From DATFVJ01 sp963820395 (lineage in GTDB: Bacteria; Actinomycetota; Actinomycetes; Streptosporangiales; Streptosporangiaceae), in contig CAWGAE010000028.1 in the NCBI GenBank assembly GCA_963820395.1, positions 124,001 through 188,000 of the forward strand: a DNA stretch of 64,000 nucleotides, in the 5' to 3' direction. The position numbers were made by a program, and so were the translations under genes. Of the stretch, positions 32,107-40,843 are shown piece by piece. The notes under the pieces are model-generated. The model did not search any database, was not told the origin of the DNA, and saw only the letters and a program-made list of their open reading frames with translations. Positions within the stretch are counted from its first letter, which is position 1. Each line of letters opens with the position of its first letter.

Positions 32107-33147
32107 CTACGACCCGAAGAACACCTCCGCCTCCTCGTACCGCTCGGCGGGCACGAGCTTGGTTTCGTTGGTTGCCTCGGCCAGCGGCACCCGCACGATG
32201 TCCGTCCCGCGCAGCGCGACCATCTTCCCGAAGTCAGCCTCGTGCACCGCATCGATCGCGTGCAACCCGAACCGCGTGCCGAGCACGCGGTCGAAAGCGG
32301 TCGGAGTGCCGCCACGCTGGATGTGCCCGAGCACCGCGCAGCGCGCCTCCTTGCCGGTGCGCTTCTCGATCTCGTCGGCCAGGAGCTGCCCGATGCCGCC
32401 GAGACGGACGTGACCGAAGGAGTCGAGTCGCTGATCGGCAAGCTCCATTTCGGCCTCTGTCGGGTGCGCGCCCTCGGCGACGACGACGACCGGTGCGTAA
32501 CCGGTCTGGAACCTGCTCTCCACGTAGGCGCAGACCTTGCTGATCTCGAAGGGCCGTTCCGGGATGAGGATCACGCTGGCACCGCCCGCCATCCCGGCAT
32601 GCAGCGCGATCCAGCCCGCGTGCCGGCCCATCACCTCGACGATCAAGGCACGATGGTGGCTCTCAGCAGTGGTGCGCAGCCGATCGATGGCCTCCATCGC
32701 GATGTTGACCGCGGTGTCGAAGCCAAACGTGTAATCGGTGGAGCTGAGATCGTTGTCGATGGTCTTCGGCACCCCGATCACCTTGAAACCTTGCTCGAAC
32801 AGCCTCGCGCCCACGCCGAGCGTGTCATCGCCGCCAATCGCGATCAGCGCGTCAACGCCTTGACCGGCCATGTTGTCGGCGATCCGCTCCACCCCGGACC
32901 GCCCGTCGCCGTCGGCCTTGAGCGGATTGGTCCTCGACGAACCGAGGATCGTACCCCCGCGGGGCAGGATTCCGCGCACCGCTTGCACGTCCAGGACGAC
33001 GGTGTCACCCTCGAGCGGACCGCGCCACCCGTCGCGGAAGCCGACGAATTCGTAGCCGAACTGATGTACGCCCTTGCGGACAATGGCACGGATCACGGCG
33101 TTCAGCCCTGGGCAGTCACCGCCGCCCGTGAGCACTCCCACTCGCAT
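32107..33147 (-). CDS. pfkA: 6-phosphofructokinase, pyrophosphate-type active site
   Basis: Phosphorylates fructose 6-phosphate. Family motifs are VLTGGGDCPGLNAVIR, ILPRGGTILGSSRTNP, MGRHAGWIALHAG and LGHIQRGGTPTAFDR. The two phosphoryl-donor positions read GGDDTL (Asp where E. coli has Gly104) and PKTIDND (Lys where E. coli has Gly124). This Asp/Lys pair is the signature of PPi-dependent enzymes such as that of Amycolatopsis methanolica, so PPi is the likely donor. The ATG 33147 has AAAGGA upstream; an N-terminal extension to 33249 is rejected because it runs into the divergent glpK start. Length 346. Confidence 0.94.
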   Translation of the reverse strand: MRVGVLTGGGDCPGLNAVIRAIVRKGVHQFGYEFVGFRDGWRGPLEGDTVVLDVQAVRGILPRGGTILGSSRTNPLKADGDGRSGVERIADNMAGQGVDALIAIGGDDTLGVGARLFEQGFKVIGVPKTIDNDLSSTDYTFGFDTAVNIAMEAIDRLRTTAESHHRALIVEVMGRHAGWIALHAGMAGGASVILIPERPFEISKVCAYVESRFQTGYAPVVVVAEGAHPTEAEMELADQRLDSFGHVRLGGIGQLLADEIEKRTGKEARCAVLGHIQRGGTPTAFDRVLGTRFGLHAIDAVHEADFGKMVALRGTDIVRVPLAEATNETKLVPAERYEEAEVFFGS

Positions 33148-33208
33148 CTTGATTCCTTTCGTCGCGCCGGATGGCCGGAGACGGGTCCTGCGGGCCAGAC
33201 TAGTGCCC

Positions 33209-34678
33209 ATGACCGTGCTCGCCATCGACGCCGGCACCACAGGCGTCACCGCACTCGTGGTTTCCGCTGAGGGAAAGATCCGTGGCCGCGGCTACGCGGA
33301 GTTCCGTCAGCACTATCCAGAGCCCGGCTGGGTCGAGCACTTGCCAGAGGGGATCTGGCAGGCGACGCTCTCCGCGGCCAGGCAAGCGCTCGCAGGTGGC
33401 GCGGTCGTGCAGGCCGTCGGCATCACGAATCAACGTGAGACGCTGGTGGTGTGGGACCGCGGCACACTGGCCGCGCCCCGCCGCGCGATCGTCTGGCAGG
33501 ACCGCCGAACGGCTTCGCTATGTGCCCGGTTGCGTGAGGCCGGGCACGAGCCGAGGGTGACGGAACTGACCGGGCTGCGGCTCGATCCTTACTTCACGGC
33601 GACGAAACTTTCCTGGATCGCGGCAAACGACGAGGCCACCTGGGCCGCCATAACCAGCGGGAGCGCCGTGGTCGGCACGGTCGATTCCTACCTCATCGCG
33701 CGGCTGACCGCGGGACGCCGGCACGTGACCGACGCCTCCAACGCGTCAAGGACACTGCTGTACGACATCGGAATCGGCGAGTGGTCGGCGGAGCTTTGCG
33801 AACTCTTCGGCGTGCCGATGAGCGCATTGCCCGAGGTGGTCCCGTCCTACGGGGTGACTGGCCAGGTCGACCCGGGGGAATTCCTCGGGCTCGACGTACC
33901 TGTCGCGGGAATCGCCGGCGACCAGCAGGCGGCGCTGTTCGGCCAGGCGTGTTTCACGCCTGGCGACACCAAATGCACGTACGGCACCGGCTCCTTCGTG
34001 CTGGTCAACACCGGGAAGTCGATCGTCGCGCCACGGTCGGGCCTACTCAGTACGGTCGCGTGGCAGGAGCCCGGTGGCGAACTGACCTACGCGTTCGAAG
34101 GAGCGATCTTCGTCACCGGTGCGGCCGTGCAGTGGCTGCGCGACGGTCTCGGCGTCATCGACACGGCAGCGCAGACCGAGGCGCTGGCTGGGTCCGTTCC
34201 TGACGCGGGCGGGGTGGTGTTCGTTCCGGCCCTGACCGGGCTTGGCGCGCCCGACTGGGACCCTGATGCGCGCGGGACGATCCTTGGAATCACCCGCGGC
34301 ACGACGCGTGCGCACCTGATCCGCGCGACCCTGGAGGCGATCGCCTTCGAGGTGCGGGACGTGGTCGACCTGATGACCGCCGTGACCGGTCACGCGCCGG
34401 CAATGGTGAAGGCCGACGGCGGCGCGAGCGCCAACAGCCTTCTCATGCAGTTGCAGGCCGACCAGTTGCAGGTCCCGGTGGACCGGCCGGTCGTGGCGGA
34501 GACCACGGCGCTTGGCGCGGGCTTTCTTGCTGGGCTCGGCACCGGTATGTGGTCGTCGGCCGCCGAACTCGCGGGCACATGGCAACTCGACCGCCGGTTC
34601 GAACCTGGGCCACCGGACGAGACCGGACACCGTCGCTGGCGGGACGCGGTGCGGCGGGCCAAAGGCTGGGCCAGGTAA
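33209..34678 (+). CDS. glpK: Glycerol kinase
   Basis: A 489-residue FGGY kinase making glycerol 3-phosphate. Motifs are LAIDAGTTGVTALV, ITNQRETLVVWDR, AIVWQDRRTA (glycerol/ATP region), DASNASRTLLYDI, GIAGDQQAALFGQACF, KCTYGTGSFVL and the C-terminal KADGGASANSLLMQ. A few residues differ from E. coli GlpK at the N-terminus (GTTGVTALV rather than GTTSSRA), so a related polyol substrate cannot be excluded. The start ATG 33209 is 61 bases from the divergent pfkA start; no ribosome binding site is visible. Confidence 0.9.
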   Translation: MTVLAIDAGTTGVTALVVSAEGKIRGRGYAEFRQHYPEPGWVEHLPEGIWQATLSAARQALAGGAVVQAVGITNQRETLVVWDRGTLAAPRRAIVWQDRRTASLCARLREAGHEPRVTELTGLRLDPYFTATKLSWIAANDEATWAAITSGSAVVGTVDSYLIARLTAGRRHVTDASNASRTLLYDIGIGEWSAELCELFGVPMSALPEVVPSYGVTGQVDPGEFLGLDVPVAGIAGDQQAALFGQACFTPGDTKCTYGTGSFVLVNTGKSIVAPRSGLLSTVAWQEPGGELTYAFEGAIFVTGAAVQWLRDGLGVIDTAAQTEALAGSVPDAGGVVFVPALTGLGAPDWDPDARGTILGITRGTTRAHLIRATLEAIAFEVRDVVDLMTAVTGHAPAMVKADGGASANSLLMQLQADQLQVPVDRPVVAETTALGAGFLAGLGTGMWSSAAELAGTWQLDRRFEPGPPDETGHRRWRDAVRRAKGWAR

Positions 34679-35113
34679 CGACCGCTTCGGCAAATCTGGC
34701 CGCCGCGGCATGCCAAGGCGTGCCGACGGCACCAGTTCGCGCTCGCGCACGCGACGTGAACGGCACCTGCCACCAAGTTGCGCTGACCGTTCCTCACGCG
34801 GGTCTCCGCAGACCGCACCCCGATCGGGCCTGCGGGCCCGGCTCCGGGCCTGGGGTGGCAGCCACGCGGGCGACAGCCGTCCGTTTATTTCCCCGTACCG
34901 CCCGCCAACCACGTCGCGAGCCGACCCGCTCCTCGCCTCCAACGTGTTTCGGCCAACGGGTTGGATGTGACATCGCAGCCGGATAGGGCTGTTCCAAAGT
35001 CAACGACTACGCGGTCGCGCACGCCAGGCAGGGTGGAACCCGTGGACATCTTTGATGACCGTCGATATAGCTCGCCAGGGCGGGCGGCGCTGCCGACGGT
35101 CTCGCCCACATGA
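34679..35113. other. Intergenic, no gene seen
   Basis: About 435 bases between the converging glpK and acyltransferase genes. Several ORFs cross it on both strands but none has recognisable motifs or a credible start. No strong terminator hairpin or repeat was noticed. Confidence 0.5.
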
Positions 35114-36061
35114 CTAGTGCTGGTCCCTGACCGTCTCGCTCCTGGCCGTCTCGCTCCTGGCCGTCTCGCCGTCGTCCGGCGCCTTCCTGGCCGTGTTACT
35201 GGGCGCCTTGCCGGCCGTCTCGCTCGCAGCGGCCGCATTCCTGGCCGTGTCGCTCCCAGCCGTGTCACTCCCAGCCGTGTCGCTCCCGGCCGTGTCACTC
35301 CCAGCCGGTCCGCTCCCGTCGCCCCTGCTCCGGGCCGGCCCGTTCCCGTCCGGCCCGCTGCCGGAAGCCTGGCGCCTACGGGCGGTTTGCAGCTCCGCCT
35401 TGGCCCGCTGAGCGTACTTGTCGACGTACTCCTGCCCGGACAGTTCCATCAGCGAGTACATGATCTCGTCGGTGACCGCCCGCAGCACGGCCCCGTCCGA
35501 TTCCATCCCGTGGTAGCGGGAGAAGTCGAGTGGCCTGCCGAACCGGACCCCCGGGCGGATACGCAGGTTCGGCCGGATCCTGCCCGAGGGCTGCATTTCG
35601 AACGTGCCCACCATTACGGCGGGAATCACCGGGGCGCCGGCTTCGAGCGCAAGCCGGGCGACACCTGTCTTGCCCCGGTAGAGCCTGCCATCCGGCGAGC
35701 GCGTACCCTCCGGGTAGATGCCAAGCAACTTGCCATGCGCGAGCACGCGCAGGCCTGTGCGCAGTGCCTGCTCGCTCGCCTCGCCGCCGCCACGATCGAC
35801 AGGGATCTGCCCGAGACCACGGAAGAACGCCTTGCTGACGAGGCCCTTTAGCCCGGATCCCGTGAAATACTCGGCCTTGGCGAGGAAGACGACCTTCCGC
35901 GGCAATGGCAGTGGCCCGAAAAAGTGGTCGGAAAATGACAGGTGGTTGCTCGCGATGATCGCCGGGCCGTCATGGGGCACATTCTCCGTTCCCTCTGCCC
36001 ACGGCCGGAAAACGACCCTGAGGATCGGCGCCAAGATCGCCTTCACCAGCCAGTAGAACAC
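35114..36061 (-). CDS. 1-acylglycerol-3-phosphate acyltransferase (PlsC family) with repetitive tail
   Basis: Transfers an acyl chain to lysophosphatidate or a related lipid. Block I reads ASNHLSFSDHFF (HX4D-type), block III LGIYPEGTRSPDGRLYRGKTG and block IV VIPAVMVGTFEM. The N-terminus has one likely membrane segment (YWLVKAILAPILRVVF). From about residue 235 the tail is Ser/Asp/Thr/Ala-rich with four GSDTA units, encoded by a 15-bp repeat (about 35225-35305), and later ETARSETARSET repeats. GTG 36061 has GAGGAGG close upstream. Mycobacteria have a similar acyltransferase near fadD15 and pimB. Confidence 0.9.
   Translation of the reverse strand: MFYWLVKAILAPILRVVFRPWAEGTENVPHDGPAIIASNHLSFSDHFFGPLPLPRKVVFLAKAEYFTGSGLKGLVSKAFFRGLGQIPVDRGGGEASEQALRTGLRVLAHGKLLGIYPEGTRSPDGRLYRGKTGVARLALEAGAPVIPAVMVGTFEMQPSGRIRPNLRIRPGVRFGRPLDFSRYHGMESDGAVLRAVTDEIMYSLMELSGQEYVDKYAQRAKAELQTARRRQASGSGPDGNGPARSRGDGSGPAGSDTAGSDTAGSDTAGSDTARNAAAASETAGKAPSNTARKAPDDGETARSETARSETVRDQH
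35225..35305. repeat. 15-bp tandem repeat in the acyltransferase tail
   Basis: About four to five copies of a 15-bp unit, core CCGTGTCACTCCCAG on the plus strand with C/G and A/G variants. It encodes GSDTA repeats on the minus strand and keeps the reading frame. Confidence 0.85.
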
Positions 36062-36244
36062 CCGGCCTCCTCACCGCGGAACCCACCCATCTGCATCTTC
36101 CCACCAGCGACCGCAGTTCGTACGTGTCGACGGGCGACGGCGGCACGTGCTGCCCGCTGCCGTCCCGGCGGACGATCCCGGCATGCGACGATGCCAGTCA
36201 GCTGGTGACGATGCCAGTCAGGTAATGCTGAAGGCGAGGATTCC

Positions 36245-37003
36245 ATGCCCGTCATGACAGGCGCTGAGCCATACTCCCATGATGGCGGACCGGTCGGCGC
36301 GCTGCTGTGCCACGGTTTCACCGGGTCGCCGCAGTCAATGCGTCCGTGGGCCGAATACCTTGCCGGCGCCGGGCTGAGCGTGTCCCTGCCCAGGCTTCCC
36401 GGGCACGGGACCACCTGGCAGGAGATGGCGAGGACCCGCTGGGAGGACTGGTACGCCGAAGTCGACCGCGCGTTCGACGGACTGGCCAAGCGGGTAAGCG
36501 AGGTCTTCGTGATGGGGTTGTCACTCGGCGCCTGCCTGGCGCTGCGGCTCGCAGAGGTACACGGAGACGAGGTCAGCGGCCTGGTGCTTGTCAACCCGTC
36601 CATCGTCGCGGACAGCCGCCTGTTCGCTCTGACCCCCGTGATGAAATACGTGGTGCCGTCGCTGAAGGGCATTGCGAGCGACATCAGGAAGGAGGGCTCG
36701 AATGAACTGGCCTATGACCGGGTGCCGGTAAAGGCTGCCGCAAGCCTGCCCCGCCTGTGGAACCTGACCCGGGCCGGGCTCGGCAAGCTGACGAAGCCGG
36801 TGCTCGTCTACAAGAGTCCCGAAGATCATGTAGTCGGACCCGCAAGCCTCGCCGCGCTCCGCAGCGGCCTGCCCGCGAGCCAGCTCACCGTCAGGACCTG
36901 CGACAAGAGCTATCATGTCGCGACGCTCGACAATGACGCACCGGCCATCTTCGAGGGAAGCCTGGAGTTCGTGCGCGCGCACAGCCATGCCGGGAAGGGG
37001 TAA
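36245..37003 (+). CDS. Alpha/beta hydrolase (carboxylesterase / monoacylglycerol lipase type)
   Basis: A 252-residue serine esterase close to thermostable Est30-type carboxylesterases. LLCHGFTGSPQSM gives the oxyanion loop, GLSLGACLALRLA the nucleophile elbow, and SPEDHVV and SYHVATLDND supply the Asp and His. No signal peptide is visible, so it should be cytoplasmic. The ATG has a GGCGAGGA-type ribosome site. It is followed after 4 bases by a small membrane protein gene and diverges from the acyltransferase, which suggests a lipid-related role (inference). Confidence 0.9.
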   Translation: MPVMTGAEPYSHDGGPVGALLCHGFTGSPQSMRPWAEYLAGAGLSVSLPRLPGHGTTWQEMARTRWEDWYAEVDRAFDGLAKRVSEVFVMGLSLGACLALRLAEVHGDEVSGLVLVNPSIVADSRLFALTPVMKYVVPSLKGIASDIRKEGSNELAYDRVPVKAAASLPRLWNLTRAGLGKLTKPVLVYKSPEDHVVGPASLAALRSGLPASQLTVRTCDKSYHVATLDNDAPAIFEGSLEFVRAHSHAGKG

Positions 37004-37007
37004 ACGG

Positions 37008-37553
<546 letters not shown>

Positions 37554-37560
37554 TGGCCTC

Positions 37561-37739
37561 GCCGACGGCGGTCTCCAGTGGTGGAAGCAGGCGCCAAGTC
37601 GAGGCATGATCATCGGAAAACGACCGTCCCCAGCTGGGAATTCGACCGGCAACGAGGAGAAAGTAGGGGGAAAGAACGAAATACCCGCTTTCCACCATCC
37701 GGATTCGATGATCAATTGCTTCGACCACTTGTGATCAGG
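37561..37739 (+). repeat. Dispersed ~180-bp structured element, copy B
   Basis: Second copy of the element at 18263-18451, same orientation. The stem is longer here. AGTCGAGGCATGATCATCG (37597-37615) pairs with CGATGATCA (37706-37714), a 2-base bulge, and TGCTTCGACC (37717-37726): 19 positions with one A-C mismatch and one G-U. About 90 bases lie between the arms. It is located 8 bases after a stop codon on the same strand and 30 bases before the end of glkA, which converges on it. Confidence 0.88.
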
Positions 37740-37768
37740 GACGACACGGCTAGATGCGCTCCACCGTG

Positions 37769-38710
37769 TCAGCGGCGGGCGAGGTCGGCGGCGCCGACCA
37801 GACCCGCGTCGGGGCCAAGCTCGGCCAGCACGACCTGCGCAGACGCGCGGTGGCCACGGCCGGTGAGCGACTTCTCGAAGGCGGACTTGGCCGGATCGAG
37901 CAGCAAGTCCCCGGCCTCGGACACACCACCGCCGACGACGAAGCAGCCCGTGTCCAGAATCGCGGCCAGATCGGCCATGCCGTGCCCGAGCCAGGACCCC
38001 ACGATGTTGAAGCAGCGCAACGCGGCGGGATCTCCCTCTTCCGCCGCACGGGTGATCTGAGGCCCAGCGATCCCCTTCGGCGTCCCGCCGCCGAGTTGCA
38101 GCAGGCGCGTTGCGGCTGCCGGCGACCTGCGGGCGAACTTACGCGCCTCGGTCCTTAGCGCGTTGCCGCTCGCGTACTGCTCCCAGCATCCGCGGTTGCC
38201 ACACCCGCACACGCGGCCATCGGGCACGACACAGTAGTGGCCAGCCTCGCCGCCCATCCCCCACCTGCCGCGGTAAAGCTTGCCGCCGATGACAATGCCG
38301 CAGCCGATCCCGGTGCCGATGGTGAGCAGGATAACGTGGCTCTGCCCGCGTGCCGCGCCAAACCTGGTCTCGGCCCAAACCGTCGCGTTAGCGTCGTTCT
38401 CCACCACGACCGGAATCCCGAGACGATCCTCGACGGCCGTCTTGACCGGCTCGTCCCGCCAGCCGAGGTTTGGGGCGAATACCACGTGCGCGCGGTCCTC
38501 GTCGACGAAACCCGCGACGCCAAGGCCCACCGCGTCGACCTTGTGCCGACCGAGTAGCTCGGTCACGACTTCACTGATCGTCGCGACCGTCCGCACTGGA
38601 TCGCTCGAAGGTGTGGGCCGCCGAAGCTTCTCGACGATCTTTCCTTGCTCGTCTACGACCCCCGCTGCGACCTTGGTACCGCCCACATCGATACCTATGG
38701 TCAGACCCAC
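37769..38710 (-). CDS. glkA: ROK-family glucokinase
   Basis: Phosphorylates glucose with ATP (or polyphosphate); in Streptomyces GlkA also mediates carbon catabolite repression. Motifs: IGIDVGGTKVAAGVVDE (phosphate 1), VENDANATVWAE (substrate), LLTIGTGIGCGIVIGGKLY, GHYCVVPDGRVCGCGNRGCWEQ (His and Cys zinc site of ROK proteins) and the C-terminal FVVGGGVSEAGDLLL. Length 313 is normal for glucokinase; no helix-turn-helix is present, so it is not a ROK repressor. The GTG start at 38710 has no obvious ribosome binding site. Confidence 0.94.
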   Translation of the reverse strand: MGLTIGIDVGGTKVAAGVVDEQGKIVEKLRRPTPSSDPVRTVATISEVVTELLGRHKVDAVGLGVAGFVDEDRAHVVFAPNLGWRDEPVKTAVEDRLGIPVVVENDANATVWAETRFGAARGQSHVILLTIGTGIGCGIVIGGKLYRGRWGMGGEAGHYCVVPDGRVCGCGNRGCWEQYASGNALRTEARKFARRSPAAATRLLQLGGGTPKGIAGPQITRAAEEGDPAALRCFNIVGSWLGHGMADLAAILDTGCFVVGGGVSEAGDLLLDPAKSAFEKSLTGRGHRASAQVVLAELGPDAGLVGAADLARR

Positions 38711-38727
38711 CCCTAGCCCGCCTGGCC

Positions 38728-39306
38728 CTACTGCCCGTTCCGCGACGGTGGCGTGCCCGGCTGCGGCTGCGGTGCCGCAGAGGCCTGCGTCTCGGCCTGC
38801 GGCGAGACTCGCGGGGGCCGCTGCGGCGGCCCGGGCGGTGCGGGTGGCCGTTCCGCTGACGGGGGCCGCTGCGGCGGCCCGGGCGGTGCGGGTGGCCGGA
38901 GTCGTTCCGATGGCCGGGGTCGCTCCGGCGGCGAGGATCGTTCCGGTGACGGGGGTCGTTCCGGTGGCGTGGTGACAGGCGGTGACCCGGGCAGCCGGGA
39001 AAGCGATGCGTCGATAGCGGCCGCCACGTCATGCGCGGCCGACATGAGTGCACCGGCCGTCTCGCCGACGCGGCCGGCGAGGTCGGGGTTGGAATCGCGG
39101 GCCATGCGGATGGCGCGGCACACTGGGCACCAGGCGCACTCGGGCGCGTTGCCTGCGGAGGCATCCACAGGCTCGGCTGTGGCGACCGCCCAGACGTCAG
39201 CACTCTCACCGCGGATGGTTCTGCCGACTTGGCCGACAACCTGCTGGCCGAGGCTGCGTGCGCCCGCGATGGCCAGCCGCCGCTGAAGGTCATCGAGCCA
39301 CGTCAT
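38728..39306 (-). CDS. Conserved actinobacterial protein with CxxC motif and proline-rich tail
   Basis: 192 residues, function unknown. The N-terminal half has an amphipathic start (MTWLDDLQRRLAIAGARSL) and a conserved CAWCPVCRAIRMARDSNPDL segment which could bind a metal. The second half is low complexity with PPERP and PPAPPGPPQRPP repeats (bases about 38790-38960). It ends 18 bases before glkA and its ATG overlaps the stop of the SRPBCC gene by one base (TGATG), so SRPBCC - this gene - glkA probably form one operon. Confidence 0.75.
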   Translation of the reverse strand: MTWLDDLQRRLAIAGARSLGQQVVGQVGRTIRGESADVWAVATAEPVDASAGNAPECAWCPVCRAIRMARDSNPDLAGRVGETAGALMSAAHDVAAAIDASLSRLPGSPPVTTPPERPPSPERSSPPERPRPSERLRPPAPPGPPQRPPSAERPPAPPGPPQRPPRVSPQAETQASAAPQPQPGTPPSRNGQ

Positions 39307-39752
39307 CAAGCGTCTCCCAAACTCTCTACGTGCTTCTTCAGGCCCTTGAGCGCCTGATTGACGATCGTATTCTGCAGCTTGCGCTTGAGCATCCCGAGCA
39401 TCGGGATCCGGAGGCCGACGGCGAGCTCGCTAATGACCTCGGTGCCGACGTCACGATCCAGCAGCTGGTAACTGCCAGTCAGCGCGGCCATCACCGCTGT
39501 CGGGTGGACCAGTCGATAGCTCGCCCGCTCGTCCCCCTCCCAGTCGTACACGAGCTCGAACTTGTCCTTGAGGAAGCCCGTTTCGAGGACGAAACGTACC
39601 TGCCGCGCGCGCCCGTCAGGACCCGGCTCGGTCACCTCGGCCGAGCTGAACCCGCCGGACCACTCAGGGTAGGCGGGGAAATCGGTGATCACGGCCATCA
39701 CGGCTTTACGCGGCGCTTTGATAACAATGCTTGAGCTTGTCAGATCCGACAT
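39306..39752 (-). CDS. SRPBCC-fold (START/polyketide cyclase-like) protein
   Basis: 148 residues with the hydrophobic-ligand-binding SRPBCC fold: SSIVIKAPRKAVMAVITDFPAYPEW at the start is split by the classic DFPxYPxW motif, followed by GLRIPMLGMLKRKL and a long C-terminal helix (VNQALKGLKKHVES). Related proteins lie near fadD15 and pimB in mycobacteria (Rv2185c type). The ligand is unknown. First gene of the likely operon with the next two genes on the minus strand. Confidence 0.88.
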   Translation of the reverse strand: MSDLTSSSIVIKAPRKAVMAVITDFPAYPEWSGGFSSAEVTEPGPDGRARQVRFVLETGFLKDKFELVYDWEGDERASYRLVHPTAVMAALTGSYQLLDRDVGTEVISELAVGLRIPMLGMLKRKLQNTIVNQALKGLKKHVESLGDA

Positions 39753-39797
39753 CGGCGCGCATTCCTTCCCATCAGCTGCCCTGCCCGGAGCGTACCC

Positions 39798-40565
39798 CTA
39801 CCACTCGAGGACGTAAGGGGTCCCGGTGGCACGGAAATGACCCACGTTGACGCACTCGCTCGTGCCGACCCGTGCCCGCCCGGCGAGCGGCTGATGCACG
39901 TGACCGAACAAGGCGTACCGTGGCCTGGTTTCCTTGATCGCCTCGAGCAGCGCCTCGCTGCCGCGCTCGAGGCGCCGCGCTACGGTGTCGTACAGCAACT
40001 GGGGGATGGCCGGGGGGATATGTGCGCATATGACGTCAACCTTCCCGACCGCCGCCACCTTGGCGGCATAGACGTCATCGTCAATCTCGTTGGGCGTCCG
40101 GTAAGGCGAACGCAGGCCCCCGCCGACAAAGCCGAACGTCCACCCGTCGAGCTCGATCCGCTCACCGTCAAGGACCCGATGGCCGGGCCGCAAGTGGTCG
40201 TGCCACATGTGCGGGATGTCGACGTTCCCGTACGTGAGATAGGCGGGCTCGGGGAGCGCGGCGAAAAGCTCCGCGTACTGACGGCCCACGGCGGCCTCGA
40301 CATGATTGGCCGGGTCGCCGCCGAGCGTCGCCCACAGGCGCGCGGAAAAGGCACGCGCCTCCTCGAAACGCTGCGCCGCGCGCAGCGCGATGAATTCACC
40401 CGCCTTCTCCTCGCCGAACAGGTCGGCAAAAATCCCCTGCCCATGATCGGCGTAGTCGAGGAACAGCAGCAGGTCGCCCAGGCAGAACAGCGCGTCCGCC
40501 CCGTCGCGCGCCCGGGCCAGCGCAGCGGTACTGCCGTGCACGTCGCTCACCACATGGACCCGCAT
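39798..40565 (-). CDS. Metallophosphoesterase
   Basis: A calcineurin-like phosphoesterase of 255 residues. Metal-binding motifs are in order: VVSDVHGS, FCLGDLLLFLD, LTYGNVDIP, CAHIPP and FGHVHQP. The substrate is unknown. The ATG 40565 lies six bases after TAAGGT (plus 40572-40577) and has no ribosome binding site, so it is a good leaderless case. Confidence 0.9.
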   Translation of the reverse strand: MRVHVVSDVHGSTAALARARDGADALFCLGDLLLFLDYADHGQGIFADLFGEEKAGEFIALRAAQRFEEARAFSARLWATLGGDPANHVEAAVGRQYAELFAALPEPAYLTYGNVDIPHMWHDHLRPGHRVLDGERIELDGWTFGFVGGGLRSPYRTPNEIDDDVYAAKVAAVGKVDVICAHIPPAIPQLLYDTVARRLERGSEALLEAIKETRPRYALFGHVHQPLAGRARVGTSECVNVGHFRATGTPYVLEW

Positions 40566-40697
40566 GAGCACACCTTAGGCGCATCCCGTCAACCGGGAGC
40601 CCGCGCCGGGCCGAGGGTGGACGCGGCGATACTACGCATCGGTAGCCAGACGGAGTACGGTCCACTTAGGCGGGGACCACCTGAGCGGGAGCACTCA

Positions 40698-40758
40698 AGG
40701 AACCGGGATCACCCAAGGGGCCGGGATCACCCAAGGGGCCGGGATCACCCAAGGGGCG
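40698..40758. repeat. 18-bp tandem repeat, intergenic
   Basis: Three copies of an 18-bp unit with core CCGGGATCACCCAAGGGG, plus a degenerate fourth at the left end. It lies between the divergent phosphoesterase and acyl-CoA ligase genes, 90 bases before the ligase start. A separate pair CGTGATACACCCGG occurs at about 40779 and 40811. Confidence 0.85.
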
Positions 40759-40843
40759 GAGCACGGACCGGTGCGGCCCGTGATACACCCGGTAGTACGT
40801 GGCAACGACCCGTGATACACCCGGCACATGGCAAGGAGACGTC

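Noticed and set aside
34600..34620. tRNA T-loop-like sequence GGTTCGAACCTGG
   Set aside because: It lies inside the glpK reading frame and no cloverleaf can be drawn around it.
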